Assembly (NCBI RefSeq): GCF_017165765.1
Contig: NZ_JAFGZD010000011.1
Location: forward strand, 62,001 to 126,000
DNA length: 64,000 nt
Direction: 5' to 3'
Source of the DNA: Pseudomonas capsici
Lineage (GTDB): Bacteria > Pseudomonadota > Gammaproteobacteria > Pseudomonadales > Pseudomonadaceae
Positions 16,773-25,363 of the stretch are shown here, piece by piece; the first letter of the stretch is position 1; each line of letters starts with the position of its first letter. The notes below the pieces were generated by a model. It had not been told where the DNA came from and ran no database searches. It saw only the letters and a list, made by a program, of their open reading frames with translations. The position numbers were made by a program, and so were the translations under genes.

Positions 16773-17067
16773 ATGTATCGCAAAACTGCTGCAGCCCTGC
16801 CGCTGATGTTATCTGGTGGCTGTAGCCAGTTTCCGCACCATCGTTTTTTCACCCCCGCCCGCCGCTGGCCAGAATACGCCGTGGGTGCGTATTGTCGGCG
16901 GCACTGAACTGGTCTCCATCGGGCAGAAATTCAATGGCCAATCCACTGGAGGCATGGTGCGCAGAAGTGAATTCATACTCACACGACACCAGGATCTCGG
17001 GACTACCCACTCGAGTTCTGAGCGCAGACCGCATATGACAGCACACAACCTGCCGCACTCTATTTAA
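16773..17067 (+). pseudogene. Frameshifted small lipoprotein remnant
   Basis: An ATG at 16773 opens a lipoprotein-like leader (MYRKTAAALPLMLSGGCSQ, lipobox-like Cys) that soon ends. The next frame, open to 17067, continues with a protein-like stretch (NTPWVRIVGGTELVSIGQKF). The switch would fall near the T6 and C5 runs around 16840-16855. It is read as one small lipoprotein gene broken by a frameshift; sequencing error in the homopolymers is an alternative. The 3' end overlaps the stop of the convergent lipoprotein at 17060. Confidence 0.4.
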
Positions 17068-17455
17068 CAGGCGAGGTCATGTAACCGTTGCAACCGCCTT
17101 GCGAATAGGCTTTGAGGATTTTTTGATCAGGCGCCGCATACATCACGATTTTGCAGCCCACGCGCCTTGTCTCATCCGCGTAATGGTCCGTAAGGTAGAG
17201 AACGCCATTACTGTAATTTTGGGAGGTACCTTGGTGAACGCTTTCGGTTACATCGTGCGCCATGGTCCAGGTGAACGCGAACACGCCGTTCGGCGTCTGC
17301 TCCATTTTTTGCGGTGGCCCCCATTTCTCGAAGGCATCGTTGATGTCACGCCCCTCCCAGTCTTTGCGTGCCATCAACTCAGGGATTGAAGCGCACGCTC
17401 CCAAGATAGCGGTACTGACCGCCAACGTGATTATTAGCAGGCCATTGACTTTCAT
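17060..17455 (-). CDS. Small outer-membrane or periplasmic lipoprotein, unknown function
   Basis: A 131-residue protein with a lipoprotein signal peptide (MKVNGLLIITLAVSTAILGA then Cys, lipobox LGAC). The mature part has the readable motifs DAFEKWGPPQKMEQTPNGVF and a C-terminal Cys pair. The pattern resembles small SmpA/OmlA-like or KTSC-type lipoproteins but no family is certain. Its ATG overlaps the stop of the upstream lipoprotein gene by 4 bp, so the two are translated together. Confidence 0.65.
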   Translation of the reverse strand: MKVNGLLIITLAVSTAILGACASIPELMARKDWEGRDINDAFEKWGPPQKMEQTPNGVFAFTWTMAHDVTESVHQGTSQNYSNGVLYLTDHYADETRRVGCKIVMYAAPDQKILKAYSQGGCNGYMTSPVK

Positions 17456-18120
17456 GGGTTTGCTTTCTTCAGACGTTGTTGTCGATCAAAGTTTTGATAA
17501 GCCTCCAGCGTCCTTCTGAATTGCTTGCTGTAGATCTCGGTCGCATCAGAGCAGTCTTTGGGGTTTGCCTGGTTCTTTGCGAGGGCGCGTTGCATCTCAG
17601 GCATTCTTGCCTGAAACTCCACCTGGATCGCTGCGCAGGATGGCTGATCGCCTGATTGCGCCAGTTGCGCCTCACAACTTTCGGTGAGCTGGTTGAGTTT
17701 TTCCAGATCCATTCTGGCGCACTGCGGCGGTATCCAGGAGTTGACCTTCCACTCCTGAAACTTTTTCATGGCCTGGGTGGCCTTTTCCATGTCACCGTCA
17801 ATCTGAGTCATGATGGTTTCACGGCAGTCGATACCGCGTTGTGTTGTACGCATGCGCTCGACCTGCTGTTCCGCTTGTTTGATCACGTTGCCGAACTCGG
17901 CGTGCAATGCATTGCATGCCACCGGTTGGGAGCTCAGTTTGAGCTGGGTCTCGCAGGTCTTGGTGAGAAACGCGACGCTGTCGGTTTTCACTATCCCGCA
18001 CTGCGTTGGCGTATAGACAGCTCCCTCCGGCAACGCAGGCGGTGCACTGGCGCAGCCCGAAAGAAAAGCGAGGACCGCCATTGGGGTGACGGTCTTGAAC
18101 AGCAACAGCGGAATGCTCAT
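17452..18120 (-). CDS. Lipoprotein with paired Cys motifs, unknown function
   Basis: A 222-residue protein. The start at 18120 gives a lipoprotein signal peptide (MSIPLLLFKTVTPMAVLAFL followed by SGCAS, lipobox LSGC); the longer frame upstream belongs to another small ORF and is discarded. The mature part has an internal two-fold pattern: CETQLKLSSQPVACNALHAE resembles CEAQLAQSGDQPSCAAIQVE, suggesting a duplicated helical unit with conserved Cys. It is translationally coupled to the lipoprotein at 17060. Confidence 0.65.
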   Translation of the reverse strand: MSIPLLLFKTVTPMAVLAFLSGCASAPPALPEGAVYTPTQCGIVKTDSVAFLTKTCETQLKLSSQPVACNALHAEFGNVIKQAEQQVERMRTTQRGIDCRETIMTQIDGDMEKATQAMKKFQEWKVNSWIPPQCARMDLEKLNQLTESCEAQLAQSGDQPSCAAIQVEFQARMPEMQRALAKNQANPKDCSDATEIYSKQFRRTLEAYQNFDRQQRLKKANP

Positions 18121-18175
18121 CGGAACAAGTCCTGACAGGGGAGCACTCAAGGCTAGGTTGCCCTGCGCCTCGAAT

Positions 18176-18322
18176 CTATAGTACGGATGAGCTATTGAAG
18201 AAAACTGTCGCGCCTTTGCCATGGAAGTGGTTGTAGAACGCTTGTCCCAGTCGCTGATCCTCAAAGCGCCCTTGGCTCCAAAGCGGAGCAAACTCCTCAT
18301 AAGCGGCGCGTTCGATCTGCAA
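18176..18322 (-). CDS. 48-residue ORF with TTG start and near-perfect Shine-Dalgarno
   Basis: A short frame in the gap between the lipoprotein pair and the flavin oxidoreductase. GGGAGGTGA sits 7 bases before a TTG start; an in-frame ATG at 18340 would instead bury that site in the coding region. The 48-residue product is aromatic-rich (EEFAPLWSQGRFEDQRLGQA, then FYNHFHGKGATVFF) and soluble. No family is recognised. The strong ribosome binding site and protein-like composition support it. Confidence 0.5.
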   Translation of the reverse strand: MQIERAAYEEFAPLWSQGRFEDQRLGQAFYNHFHGKGATVFFNSSSVL

Positions 18323-18463
18323 CGAAAAATCACCTCCCATGTCAGGCGCCCATCAGTAAAGGGACCAAACGTACCAACTGCCTACCGCCCCTTCAAGTTC
18401 AGGATTTCCAATAGTCAGCTCCCGACCAAGAGCTGACACCGCCGTCCGCTTCTGGCGTTGCTT

Positions 18464-19564
18464 TCAGGCCAAAGCCAACTCGCTACTTTTGATGTTCGCG
18501 ATAGGCCCCAGGATCGAGGCGTCAAACCCATCTAGAGCTTCCTTGTTGGCCAGTCGCCGAGGTAGATCCGGGTTCGCGAGCGCAGCCTTTCCGATTGCGA
18601 TGATCTCGGCACCTTCTTTCATCGCAGATAACGCGTGCTCAAGCGTATGTAAGCCACCATTTGCAATCAACGCCACCTGCGGTGCGTAACGACGAGCGAA
18701 CGATACTAGGCTGTTATGGCTGGTTGGAAATGCTGGTTTCCAGGCTTCGAATTCCGTGACGTGAATGAAGTCGACTCCAGCATCACTGAGCGAGCCGAAG
18801 ATCACTTCGGCAGCCAGCTCTCCTTCGGCCCATTTGTGCTCGTAGTCATTGACCTTGCTCTGCGAGATTCGAACACCCACAGGCACCGCGCCTACCGCCC
18901 TCCTTACCGCTTTGACGACCTCAAGGGTCAGGGATAGTCGAGCCTGTACGGAGCCACCCCAGCGGTCGTTACGCTGATTTGTGTAATCGGTGAGGAACTG
19001 ATCAAGCAGATATCCATTCGCGCCGTGAATTTCAATGCCGTCGAAATTGGCAGATTTGATTGCCAGGGTTGCAGCCTGTGCGAAGCCCTCAATGGCATCG
19101 GTAATATCTTCTTCGGACATGGCTCGGGGTACGGGGTATTGGCCCGCGCCATAATAAAACTTCATCTGCTCTCCCTTCGGGCGCAGCGCTGAGGGTGCTG
19201 CCGAAACGTCGACGAAGCGGTTGCCCTGACTGAGAGCACCTGCGTGCATGATCTGGGCAAAGACGGCACCCTGGTGAGCGTGGATGCTGTCCGTGACTGC
19301 TCGCCAAGCTTGGGCCTGCTGGTCATCGGTAATGCCGGGCTGGAAGGGGTAACCCTGCGAGTGCTTCTGATCGGTATAAATACCTTCGGTGATGACCAGG
19401 CCAAAACCTCCTTGGGCGAAGCGCTCGTAATACCGGGCCATCTGCCGGGTTGCGAGCCCCGTGTCGGTAGCGCTGACGCGTGTCATAGGCGCGACCGCCA
19501 GACGATTCTTCAACGAGAGGCCGGAAATATCATATGGAGTTAAAATCCGTGAATTGAGCATCAT
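18464..19564 (-). CDS. NADH:flavin oxidoreductase, Old Yellow Enzyme family
   Basis: A 366-residue FMN-dependent TIM-barrel ene-reductase. Recognisable parts: LKNRLAVAPMTRVSATDTGL near the N-terminus, FAQIMHAGALSQ, the FDGIEIHGANGYLLDQFL active-site segment with the His/Asn pair that binds the substrate, and IANGGLHT phosphate loop. The start at 19564 has GAGGA six bases upstream. It is divergent from the LysR gene at 19681, its probable regulator. Likely role: reduction of electrophilic enones. Confidence 0.88.
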   Translation of the reverse strand: MMLNSRILTPYDISGLSLKNRLAVAPMTRVSATDTGLATRQMARYYERFAQGGFGLVITEGIYTDQKHSQGYPFQPGITDDQQAQAWRAVTDSIHAHQGAVFAQIMHAGALSQGNRFVDVSAAPSALRPKGEQMKFYYGAGQYPVPRAMSEEDITDAIEGFAQAATLAIKSANFDGIEIHGANGYLLDQFLTDYTNQRNDRWGGSVQARLSLTLEVVKAVRRAVGAVPVGVRISQSKVNDYEHKWAEGELAAEVIFGSLSDAGVDFIHVTEFEAWKPAFPTSHNSLVSFARRYAPQVALIANGGLHTLEHALSAMKEGAEIIAIGKAALANPDLPRRLANKEALDGFDASILGPIANIKSSELALA

Positions 19565-19680
19565 TGGTTTCCTCTTTTTGCGTTCTGCCAAGTAAGGCGA
19601 TGCACAGAGGTTATGCGCCAGCGGAGACAATGAGAATTGGGCGTAATGGATAAAGCGCTTTAACAGAAAGAGATATAAAG

Positions 19681-20562
19681 ATGCAGATTTCGGACGTTGA
19701 AGTGTTCGCAGCCATTGCTGAAAGCGGCAGTCTTTCGGGCGCAGCTCGGCGGTTAGGACTGTCTCCCATGGCCGTGTCGCGGCGGCTAGCTTTTCTTGAG
19801 CGTGAGCTGGAGGTTCGGTTGGTACATCGCACTACTCGCTCGGTTTCGCTTACGCCTGAAGGGGAGGTTTTCCTACCATTTTCCAAGACACTTCTTGGCG
19901 TGAGCGAGGCGGCGAAAGTCACCTTGAGGGCGAACGCAGGAACCGCCAGCGGTGTACTGAAGGTGACGGCTCCAACGGTCTTCGGCCAGGCCGTCATCAT
20001 GCCGCTCATCCCGCAGTTATTGGCCGAGCATCCTGCTCTGCAAATAGACCTCCACCTCTCGGACAGCATCGTAGACATTGTCAGCCTGGGAATAGACGTA
20101 GCTATAAGAATTGCGACCCTTCGCGATTCTGGGTTGGTTGCTCGTTCGCTGGCTCCCAATCCCCGCGTGCTTTGCGCAAGTCCCGTTTATCTAGAGCAGC
20201 ACGGCGCGCCCACTACTCTCGCTGACCTACGCCGGCATCGTTGCATAGCACTTCACGGTATGCCGCATTGGCCTTTCGTCCAGCAAGGGGAAACAGTTGG
20301 CTTCAAAGGTGAAAGCCTGTTCTCTGCGAATAGCGTCGAAGCGGTGCGCACCGCGAGCAAACAAGGGTTGGGGCTAGCAATGCTCACGTATTGGGATGTT
20401 CGCGACGACCTTGAAGATGAGAGCTTGCGTCTAGTGGAATTAGAGGATGCAACTCCCGAGCAGCTTTGCATCACTGCTGTGCTACCTACCCGGCAGCAGG
20501 TGCCGCATCGTGTGCGCGTCTTTCTCGACGTGTTAGAGGCATCCCTGAGCAATCCGAAGTGA
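19681..20562 (+). CDS. LysR-family transcriptional regulator
   Basis: A 293-residue LysR protein with HTH at residues about 1-60 (AESGSLSGAARRLGLSPMAV, then RRLAFLERELEVRLVHRTTR) and a periplasmic-binding-protein-like effector domain. The ATG is preceded by AAAGAGATATAAAG. It is divergent from the Old Yellow Enzyme gene, which it likely controls. Codon usage is slightly less GC-rich than in neighbouring genes. Confidence 0.85.
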   Translation: MQISDVEVFAAIAESGSLSGAARRLGLSPMAVSRRLAFLERELEVRLVHRTTRSVSLTPEGEVFLPFSKTLLGVSEAAKVTLRANAGTASGVLKVTAPTVFGQAVIMPLIPQLLAEHPALQIDLHLSDSIVDIVSLGIDVAIRIATLRDSGLVARSLAPNPRVLCASPVYLEQHGAPTTLADLRRHRCIALHGMPHWPFVQQGETVGFKGESLFSANSVEAVRTASKQGLGLAMLTYWDVRDDLEDESLRLVELEDATPEQLCITAVLPTRQQVPHRVRVFLDVLEASLSNPK

Positions 20563-20749
20563 CCGCTTCTGGCAGCTTTCCGCCATCCGCACCAGCCAGC
20601 AATCCCCCAAAATGCCGATTGAGCACCCGATCGAATTCTGAGAAGCTCGGTACGCTCTCTGGGCACGGTTTCACCGTTGAAAAGCGCCATTCTTCCCGAG
20701 AAAGCCTCATCCCGTGTGAGCGGGCTACCTGACGAGAGTCGTATACACG

Positions 20750-21607
20750 ATGCTATCTGCCGAGCTGAAATCCTTTTATATGGTTGCTCGCCAGGGCAGC
20801 ATCACCCAGGCAGCCAAGAAGCTTGGTCTGAGCCAGCCGACGGTCACTACTCAGATTCGCAGCCTGGAGGCGCAATACGGCGTAGAGCTGTTCTATCGGG
20901 GAGGCCGCCGCCTGACGCTCAGTGAGGAAGGTGCCCGCCTGTTGCCGATGGTGCAGAAACTGCTGCAGCAGGAGGCCGACATCGAGTTCTTTCTGCGTAA
21001 CAGTGGGCACATGCAAGGTTGTCTGCGCATCGCGGCCACCGCCCCTTACTACGTGCTTGATCTGGTACGGCGTTTTCGTGATCGTTTTCCGCAGATTCAG
21101 GTGACCGTGGAGATTGGAAACTCCCAACAGGTGATAGAAGCGCTGGAGGAGTACCGGGTCGACCTGTCTGCCTCTTCACAGCTGGAAGAGGATGGGCGCT
21201 TCACTCGGCTGTTGCTTGGCCAGGATCCGCTGGTGCTGGCTGTTCATCGCAGCCATCCATTATCCGTCCATACGCGGTTGTCTCCTTCGGCACTTGCCGG
21301 GCATTGCCTGCTGATGCGCGAGACAGGTTCCACCACTCGCCTGCTCACCGAGCAGATGCTGCGAGCGGCCTGCGTGGCTCCTGGTCCGCTGTTGGAAATA
21401 GGTAGCCGCGAATCGATTCGCGAGGCTGTTCTGCGCAATATCGGCATAAGCGTCATTGCCCGACATGAAGTGCCGGATAATCCGGATCTGCGAGTAGTCG
21501 CGTTAGATGATGCGCCGATGATTTCCGAATACCTCTACTGTTTGCGCGAGCGTCGCCAGGCCAGGTTGCCAGCAGCATTCCTCGGCATTGCCAGAGGTAC
21601 TGGTTAG
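20750..21607 (+). CDS. LysR-family transcriptional regulator, probably of the phosphonate operon
   Basis: A 285-residue LysR protein: HTH AARQ-type region YMVARQGSITQAAKKLGLSQ then PTVTTQIRSLE, and a typical effector domain (NSQQVIEALEEYRVDLSASS). It lies directly upstream of, and in the same direction as, the 2-aminoethylphosphonate operon, with a terminator hairpin at 21636 in between. LysR regulators commonly precede such operons, so regulation of phnT onward is inferred. Confidence 0.82.
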   Translation: MLSAELKSFYMVARQGSITQAAKKLGLSQPTVTTQIRSLEAQYGVELFYRGGRRLTLSEEGARLLPMVQKLLQQEADIEFFLRNSGHMQGCLRIAATAPYYVLDLVRRFRDRFPQIQVTVEIGNSQQVIEALEEYRVDLSASSQLEEDGRFTRLLLGQDPLVLAVHRSHPLSVHTRLSPSALAGHCLLMRETGSTTRLLTEQMLRAACVAPGPLLEIGSRESIREAVLRNIGISVIARHEVPDNPDLRVVALDDAPMISEYLYCLRERRQARLPAAFLGIARGTG

Positions 21608-21635
21608 CGCCGCGCGAAGTTTCCCTTCCTAAAAA

Positions 21636-21664
21636 TGCCGATACCACTATCGGCAGCTTTTGCC
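21636..21664 (+). terminator. Rho-independent-type terminator after the LysR gene
   Basis: TGCCGATA, CCAC loop, TATCGGCA, then GCTTTTGCCCTTTT. A perfect 8-bp stem followed by T-rich sequence separates the LysR gene from the phnT operon, which therefore has its own promoter within about 70 bp. Confidence 0.7.
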
Positions 21665-21734
21665 CTTTTGCCACAAAGCCTTAGTAAGCCAGGCCTAAGC
21701 TGACACTCGTTCGATTCCAAACGAGGTTACTTGC

Positions 21735-22775
21735 ATGGCCACCGTCGATCTGCAACTGCGCGACATTCATAAAGGCTTCGGGACATTCAAGGCGCTGGAC
21801 GGTGTGTCTCTGGACATCGCAGCCGGTGAGCTTGTCTGCCTCCTTGGCCCATCCGGGTGCGGCAAGACAACCTTGCTTCGGTGCATTGCAGGCCTCGAGA
21901 GCCAGGATCAGGGCCGCATCCATTTTTCCGGTCGTGACGTCTCGGCGCTACCACCACAAGCGCGTGACTACGGCATCCTGTTTCAGTCGTACGCACTGTT
22001 CCCCAATCTGACTGTTTCGCGGAACATCGCGTATGGCCTGACTGGGCAGGGACGAGAGGCGATGCGCGCACGCGTTGCCGAAATGCTTGAGCTTGTTGGC
22101 CTTTGCGGTAGTGCAGAGAAATATCCGGCACAGCTTTCCGGTGGTCAGCAACAACGTGTTGCGTTAGCCCGTGCGTTGGCTCCGAGCCCTTCACTGCTGT
22201 TGCTCGACGAACCCATGTCAGCGCTCGATGCCCGGGTACGCGAGCATCTATGTGCAGAGCTGCGAAGCCTTCAGCGTCAGCTCGGAATCACCACCCTGAT
22301 GGTGACCCACAATCAGGATGAAGCCATGTTGATGGCTGACCGCATCGCGGTCATGAATCAGGGACGTGTCGAGCAGTACGCAACGCCTCAGGCTATCTAC
22401 GACAGACCCGCGACTCCTTTTGTCGCCGGGTTCGTTGGCCAGGGTAACTGGTTGCCGTGCCGACGCGAAGGTAGCCAGGCTCGGGTCGGGGCGATCAGCC
22501 TTCGTTTGGCCGAGGTCGGGGACAATGCCCAAGGCCGCTTGTTCTGCCGGCCTGAGGCTGTGGTTATCAATCCGCAGTCAGCCCAGGAAAACCTGTTCCC
22601 GGCACGCATGCGAGAAATAACCTTCCTCGGTAATCGTTGCCGCATGAGCTTCGAGCTCGATGATCTACCGGGCCATGCCCTGCTGGCCGAAATGACACCA
22701 GAGGCCATGCCGCCGCTGCCAGGTAATCAGATTAGTGTTGCCCTGCCACCCCATAGTCTTCAGGTGTTCGTCTGA
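21735..22775 (+). CDS. phnT: 2-aminoethylphosphonate ABC transporter, ATP-binding protein
   Basis: A 346-residue ABC ATPase of the iron/spermidine/phosphonate importer type. Walker A is GPSGCGKTT (residues 38-46, Lys44). The signature is LSGGQQQRVALARAL, Walker B LLLLDEPMSALD, and the switch His is in MVTHNQDEA. A C-terminal TOBE-like domain follows residue 240. It is the first gene of a six-gene operon; its stop overlaps the permease start (TGATG). Assignment to AEP uptake rests on the linked phnX, permease fusion and binding protein. Confidence 0.88.
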   Translation: MATVDLQLRDIHKGFGTFKALDGVSLDIAAGELVCLLGPSGCGKTTLLRCIAGLESQDQGRIHFSGRDVSALPPQARDYGILFQSYALFPNLTVSRNIAYGLTGQGREAMRARVAEMLELVGLCGSAEKYPAQLSGGQQQRVALARALAPSPSLLLLDEPMSALDARVREHLCAELRSLQRQLGITTLMVTHNQDEAMLMADRIAVMNQGRVEQYATPQAIYDRPATPFVAGFVGQGNWLPCRREGSQARVGAISLRLAEVGDNAQGRLFCRPEAVVINPQSAQENLFPARMREITFLGNRCRMSFELDDLPGHALLAEMTPEAMPPLPGNQISVALPPHSLQVFV

Positions 22776-24484
22776 TGGAGCAGGTAGCCGTCTCAACGGC
22801 GCGGCCAGTGAACGTTCGGCGGCCTGCGGTTCTGGCCGACCGACTGTTTGTGCAAGGCGGGCAATGGCTGATGTTGCTCCTGCTGCTGTTGGCTGTCGTG
22901 CTACCGCTATTGGCCATGATCTGGCGGGGGCTTGCCGGAGACCCGGGCCAGGGTGGCGGGCTGGCTGCTGCCATCGAGCTGTTTGGTAGTGCAAATTTTC
23001 GATGGTTGTTGGGCAATAGCCTGACCGGTGCTGTCGCCGTCGTGCTGATCGTCGTGCCATCGGCCTATGGCTTCGCTTACGCCCTCCAGCGTACTTGCAT
23101 ACCCGCCAAAGGACTATGGCGTGGCATTTCGCTGCTGCCGTTGCTGGCCCCATCGATGTTGCCGGGTATCGCGTTGATCTACCTGTTCGGCAATCAGGGT
23201 GTGTTGCGTGACTGGGTTCCAGGCAGCATCTATGGTTTTTGGGGCATCGTGCTCGGTCAGGCGATCTATACATTTCCCCACGCCCTGATGGTGCTGATAA
23301 GTGCCTTGGCACTTTCGGATGCACGACTTTTCGATGCAGCTTCGAGTATGGGCGCATCGCCCTGGCGAGCATTTCGCAGCATCACCTGGCCAGGCAGTCG
23401 GCAAGGTGTATTCGCTGCAAGTTGCCTGGTGTTCACCCTCTGCGTCACCGATTTTGGCGTGCCGGTGGTGGTTGGCGGTGACTATCAGGTACTTGCTCTG
23501 GAGGCTTACAAGGCCGTTCTCGGCCAGCAGCAGTTTGGACGTGGCGCACTGATTGGTCTGTTCCTGCTATTGCCGGCATTGCTCAGTTTTGCTGTCGATC
23601 TGTGGTTGCGGCGCCAGCAGCGAGGCGCCATGGGAGGGCGTGCGCAGGTCTACCACCCCATGCCGAATCATCGCCGTGACTCCAGTTTTCTAGTGATGGT
23701 GGCTCTGATTTGTGCCGTGCTGCTCGGGGTGTTCGGGATGGCAGTGTACTCATCCCTGGTGAAGTTCTGGCCCTATGACCTGAACCTGTCGCTGCACAAT
23801 TATGCGTTCTCGGACTTGCCCGGCGGCTGGCTGGCTTATCGCAACAGTCTGCTGCTCGCGAGTGGGTGTGCACTGTTCGGCAGCGTACTGATCTTCACGG
23901 GCAGCTACCTGCTCGAGAAAACCCGGCAAAGCCGACTCACTCAACTATTGCGCCTGCTCTGTTTCATTCCCATGGCCGTGCCAGGCCTGGTGCTGGGGCT
24001 GGGCTACGTGTTTTTCTTCAATCTCCCGACCAACCCCTTACACGGTTTTTACGGCAGCCTTACGTTGCTGGTGATCTGCACCGTGGCGCATTTCCTGACC
24101 ACCGCGCAAATGACCGCCGCAACAGCGCTGCGGCAGCTTGATGGCGAGTTCGAGGCGGTCGCTCTCTCGCTCAAGGTTCCGCTGTATCGCCACTTCCTGC
24201 AGGTAACGCTACCTGTCTGCTTGCCCGCGTTGCTGGACATCATTCGCTATCTGTTCGTATCGGCCATGACCACGGTCTCTGCGGTGATCTTTCTCTACAG
24301 CCCGGACAGCGTGCTGGCGTCAGTCGCCGTATTGAATATGGACGACGCTGGCAACGTGGGCGGTGCTGCTGCCATGTCCACCCTGATCCTTCTTACATCT
24401 GCCGGTGTTTCCCTACTGCTGGCCTGGGCTTCGCGTGGCTTGCTACGCCGCTCCCAGGCTTGGCGTGTGGTGCCCGGCCATTGA
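22775..24484 (+). CDS. phnU: 2-aminoethylphosphonate ABC transporter, fused double permease
   Basis: A 569-residue permease with about 12 membrane helices, formed of two BPD_transp_1 units in one chain. The two EAA-like loops are readable: DAASSMGASPWRAFRSITWP in the first half and AVALSLKVPLYRHFLQVTLP in the second. In Salmonella the corresponding parts are separate PhnU and PhnV proteins; the fused form is known in phosphonate clusters of pseudomonads and relatives. It is translationally coupled to phnT. Confidence 0.85.
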   Translation: MEQVAVSTARPVNVRRPAVLADRLFVQGGQWLMLLLLLLAVVLPLLAMIWRGLAGDPGQGGGLAAAIELFGSANFRWLLGNSLTGAVAVVLIVVPSAYGFAYALQRTCIPAKGLWRGISLLPLLAPSMLPGIALIYLFGNQGVLRDWVPGSIYGFWGIVLGQAIYTFPHALMVLISALALSDARLFDAASSMGASPWRAFRSITWPGSRQGVFAASCLVFTLCVTDFGVPVVVGGDYQVLALEAYKAVLGQQQFGRGALIGLFLLLPALLSFAVDLWLRRQQRGAMGGRAQVYHPMPNHRRDSSFLVMVALICAVLLGVFGMAVYSSLVKFWPYDLNLSLHNYAFSDLPGGWLAYRNSLLLASGCALFGSVLIFTGSYLLEKTRQSRLTQLLRLLCFIPMAVPGLVLGLGYVFFFNLPTNPLHGFYGSLTLLVICTVAHFLTTAQMTAATALRQLDGEFEAVALSLKVPLYRHFLQVTLPVCLPALLDIIRYLFVSAMTTVSAVIFLYSPDSVLASVAVLNMDDAGNVGGAAAMSTLILLTSAGVSLLLAWASRGLLRRSQAWRVVPGH

Positions 24485-24501
24485 TTCACTGGAGACCTCT
24501 C

Positions 24502-25329
24502 ATGCGCTATCAGTACCCCGATCGACTGCAGGCGGTCATTCTCGACTGGGCAGGTACCGTGGTTGATTTCGGCTCATTCGCACCCACCCGTATCTTCGTC
24601 GAAGCCTTCGCCGAGTTCGATATCGACATTAGCTTGAGGCAGGCCCGTGGCCCGATGGGCATGGGTAAATGGGATCACATTCGAACCCTGTGCGATCAGC
24701 CAGCCGTGGCCGAGCAGTTTTACAAACGGTTCGGGCGCCAGCCAAGCGATGCCGATGTCACTGCAATCTACGAACGCTTCATGCCGCTGCAAATCGCCAG
24801 GGTCGCCGAGCATTCGGCACCGATACCAGGTGCACTGGAGGCTGTAGCGAAGCTGCGCGAGCGCGGTCTGAAAATTGGTAGTTGCTCTGGATACCCCAAA
24901 GCCGTGATGGAAAAGGTGGTCGATCTTGCCGCTGCTGCCGGCTACCGCGCTGACCATGTGGTGGCGACTGATGAGGTTCCCAAAGGCCGTCCGAGTCCTG
25001 CCCAGGCGCTGGCGAACGTCATCGCCCTGGAGATTGATGACGTGGCTGCCTGCGTCAAGGTCGACGATACCGAACCCGGCATTCTCGAAGGGCGTGGCGC
25101 CGGTATGTGGACGGTGGCCTTACGTTTCTCGGGCAATTTCCTGGGCCTGAACTGGGAGCAATTCCAGGCGCTTTCCGAAGAGCAACTGGCCGTTGAGCGC
25201 GAGCGCATCGATTCGCTGTTCGTTGCCAGTCAACCGCATTACCTGATCGACACACTGGCCGACCTGCCACCGATCATCGAAGCCATCAACGCGCGCCTGA
25301 GTCGTGGCGAAAGCCCCCAAGCCAACTGA
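24502..25329 (+). CDS. phnX: Phosphonoacetaldehyde hydrolase
   Basis: A 275-residue HAD-superfamily enzyme that splits phosphonoacetaldehyde to acetaldehyde and phosphate. The nucleophile Asp15 lies in ILDWAGTVVD. The cap-domain Lys56 in GPMGMGKWDH matches the Schiff-base lysine of known PhnX. GSCSGYP and VKVDDTEPG are HAD motifs II and IV. The ATG at 24502 follows CTGGAGACC. It is the only C-P bond-cleaving enzyme of clear identity in the operon, and its substrate must be supplied by an amine oxidation step because no phnW is present. Confidence 0.93.
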   Translation: MRYQYPDRLQAVILDWAGTVVDFGSFAPTRIFVEAFAEFDIDISLRQARGPMGMGKWDHIRTLCDQPAVAEQFYKRFGRQPSDADVTAIYERFMPLQIARVAEHSAPIPGALEAVAKLRERGLKIGSCSGYPKAVMEKVVDLAAAAGYRADHVVATDEVPKGRPSPAQALANVIALEIDDVAACVKVDDTEPGILEGRGAGMWTVALRFSGNFLGLNWEQFQALSEEQLAVERERIDSLFVASQPHYLIDTLADLPPIIEAINARLSRGESPQAN

Positions 25330-25363
25330 TCTGTCACGTCGCCCACACTCCCGGAGATTCATC

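Noticed and set aside
20563..20749. Minus-strand frame between the two LysR genes
   Set aside because: It runs antisense into the 3' end of the first LysR gene, has no ribosome binding site and no recognisable family.
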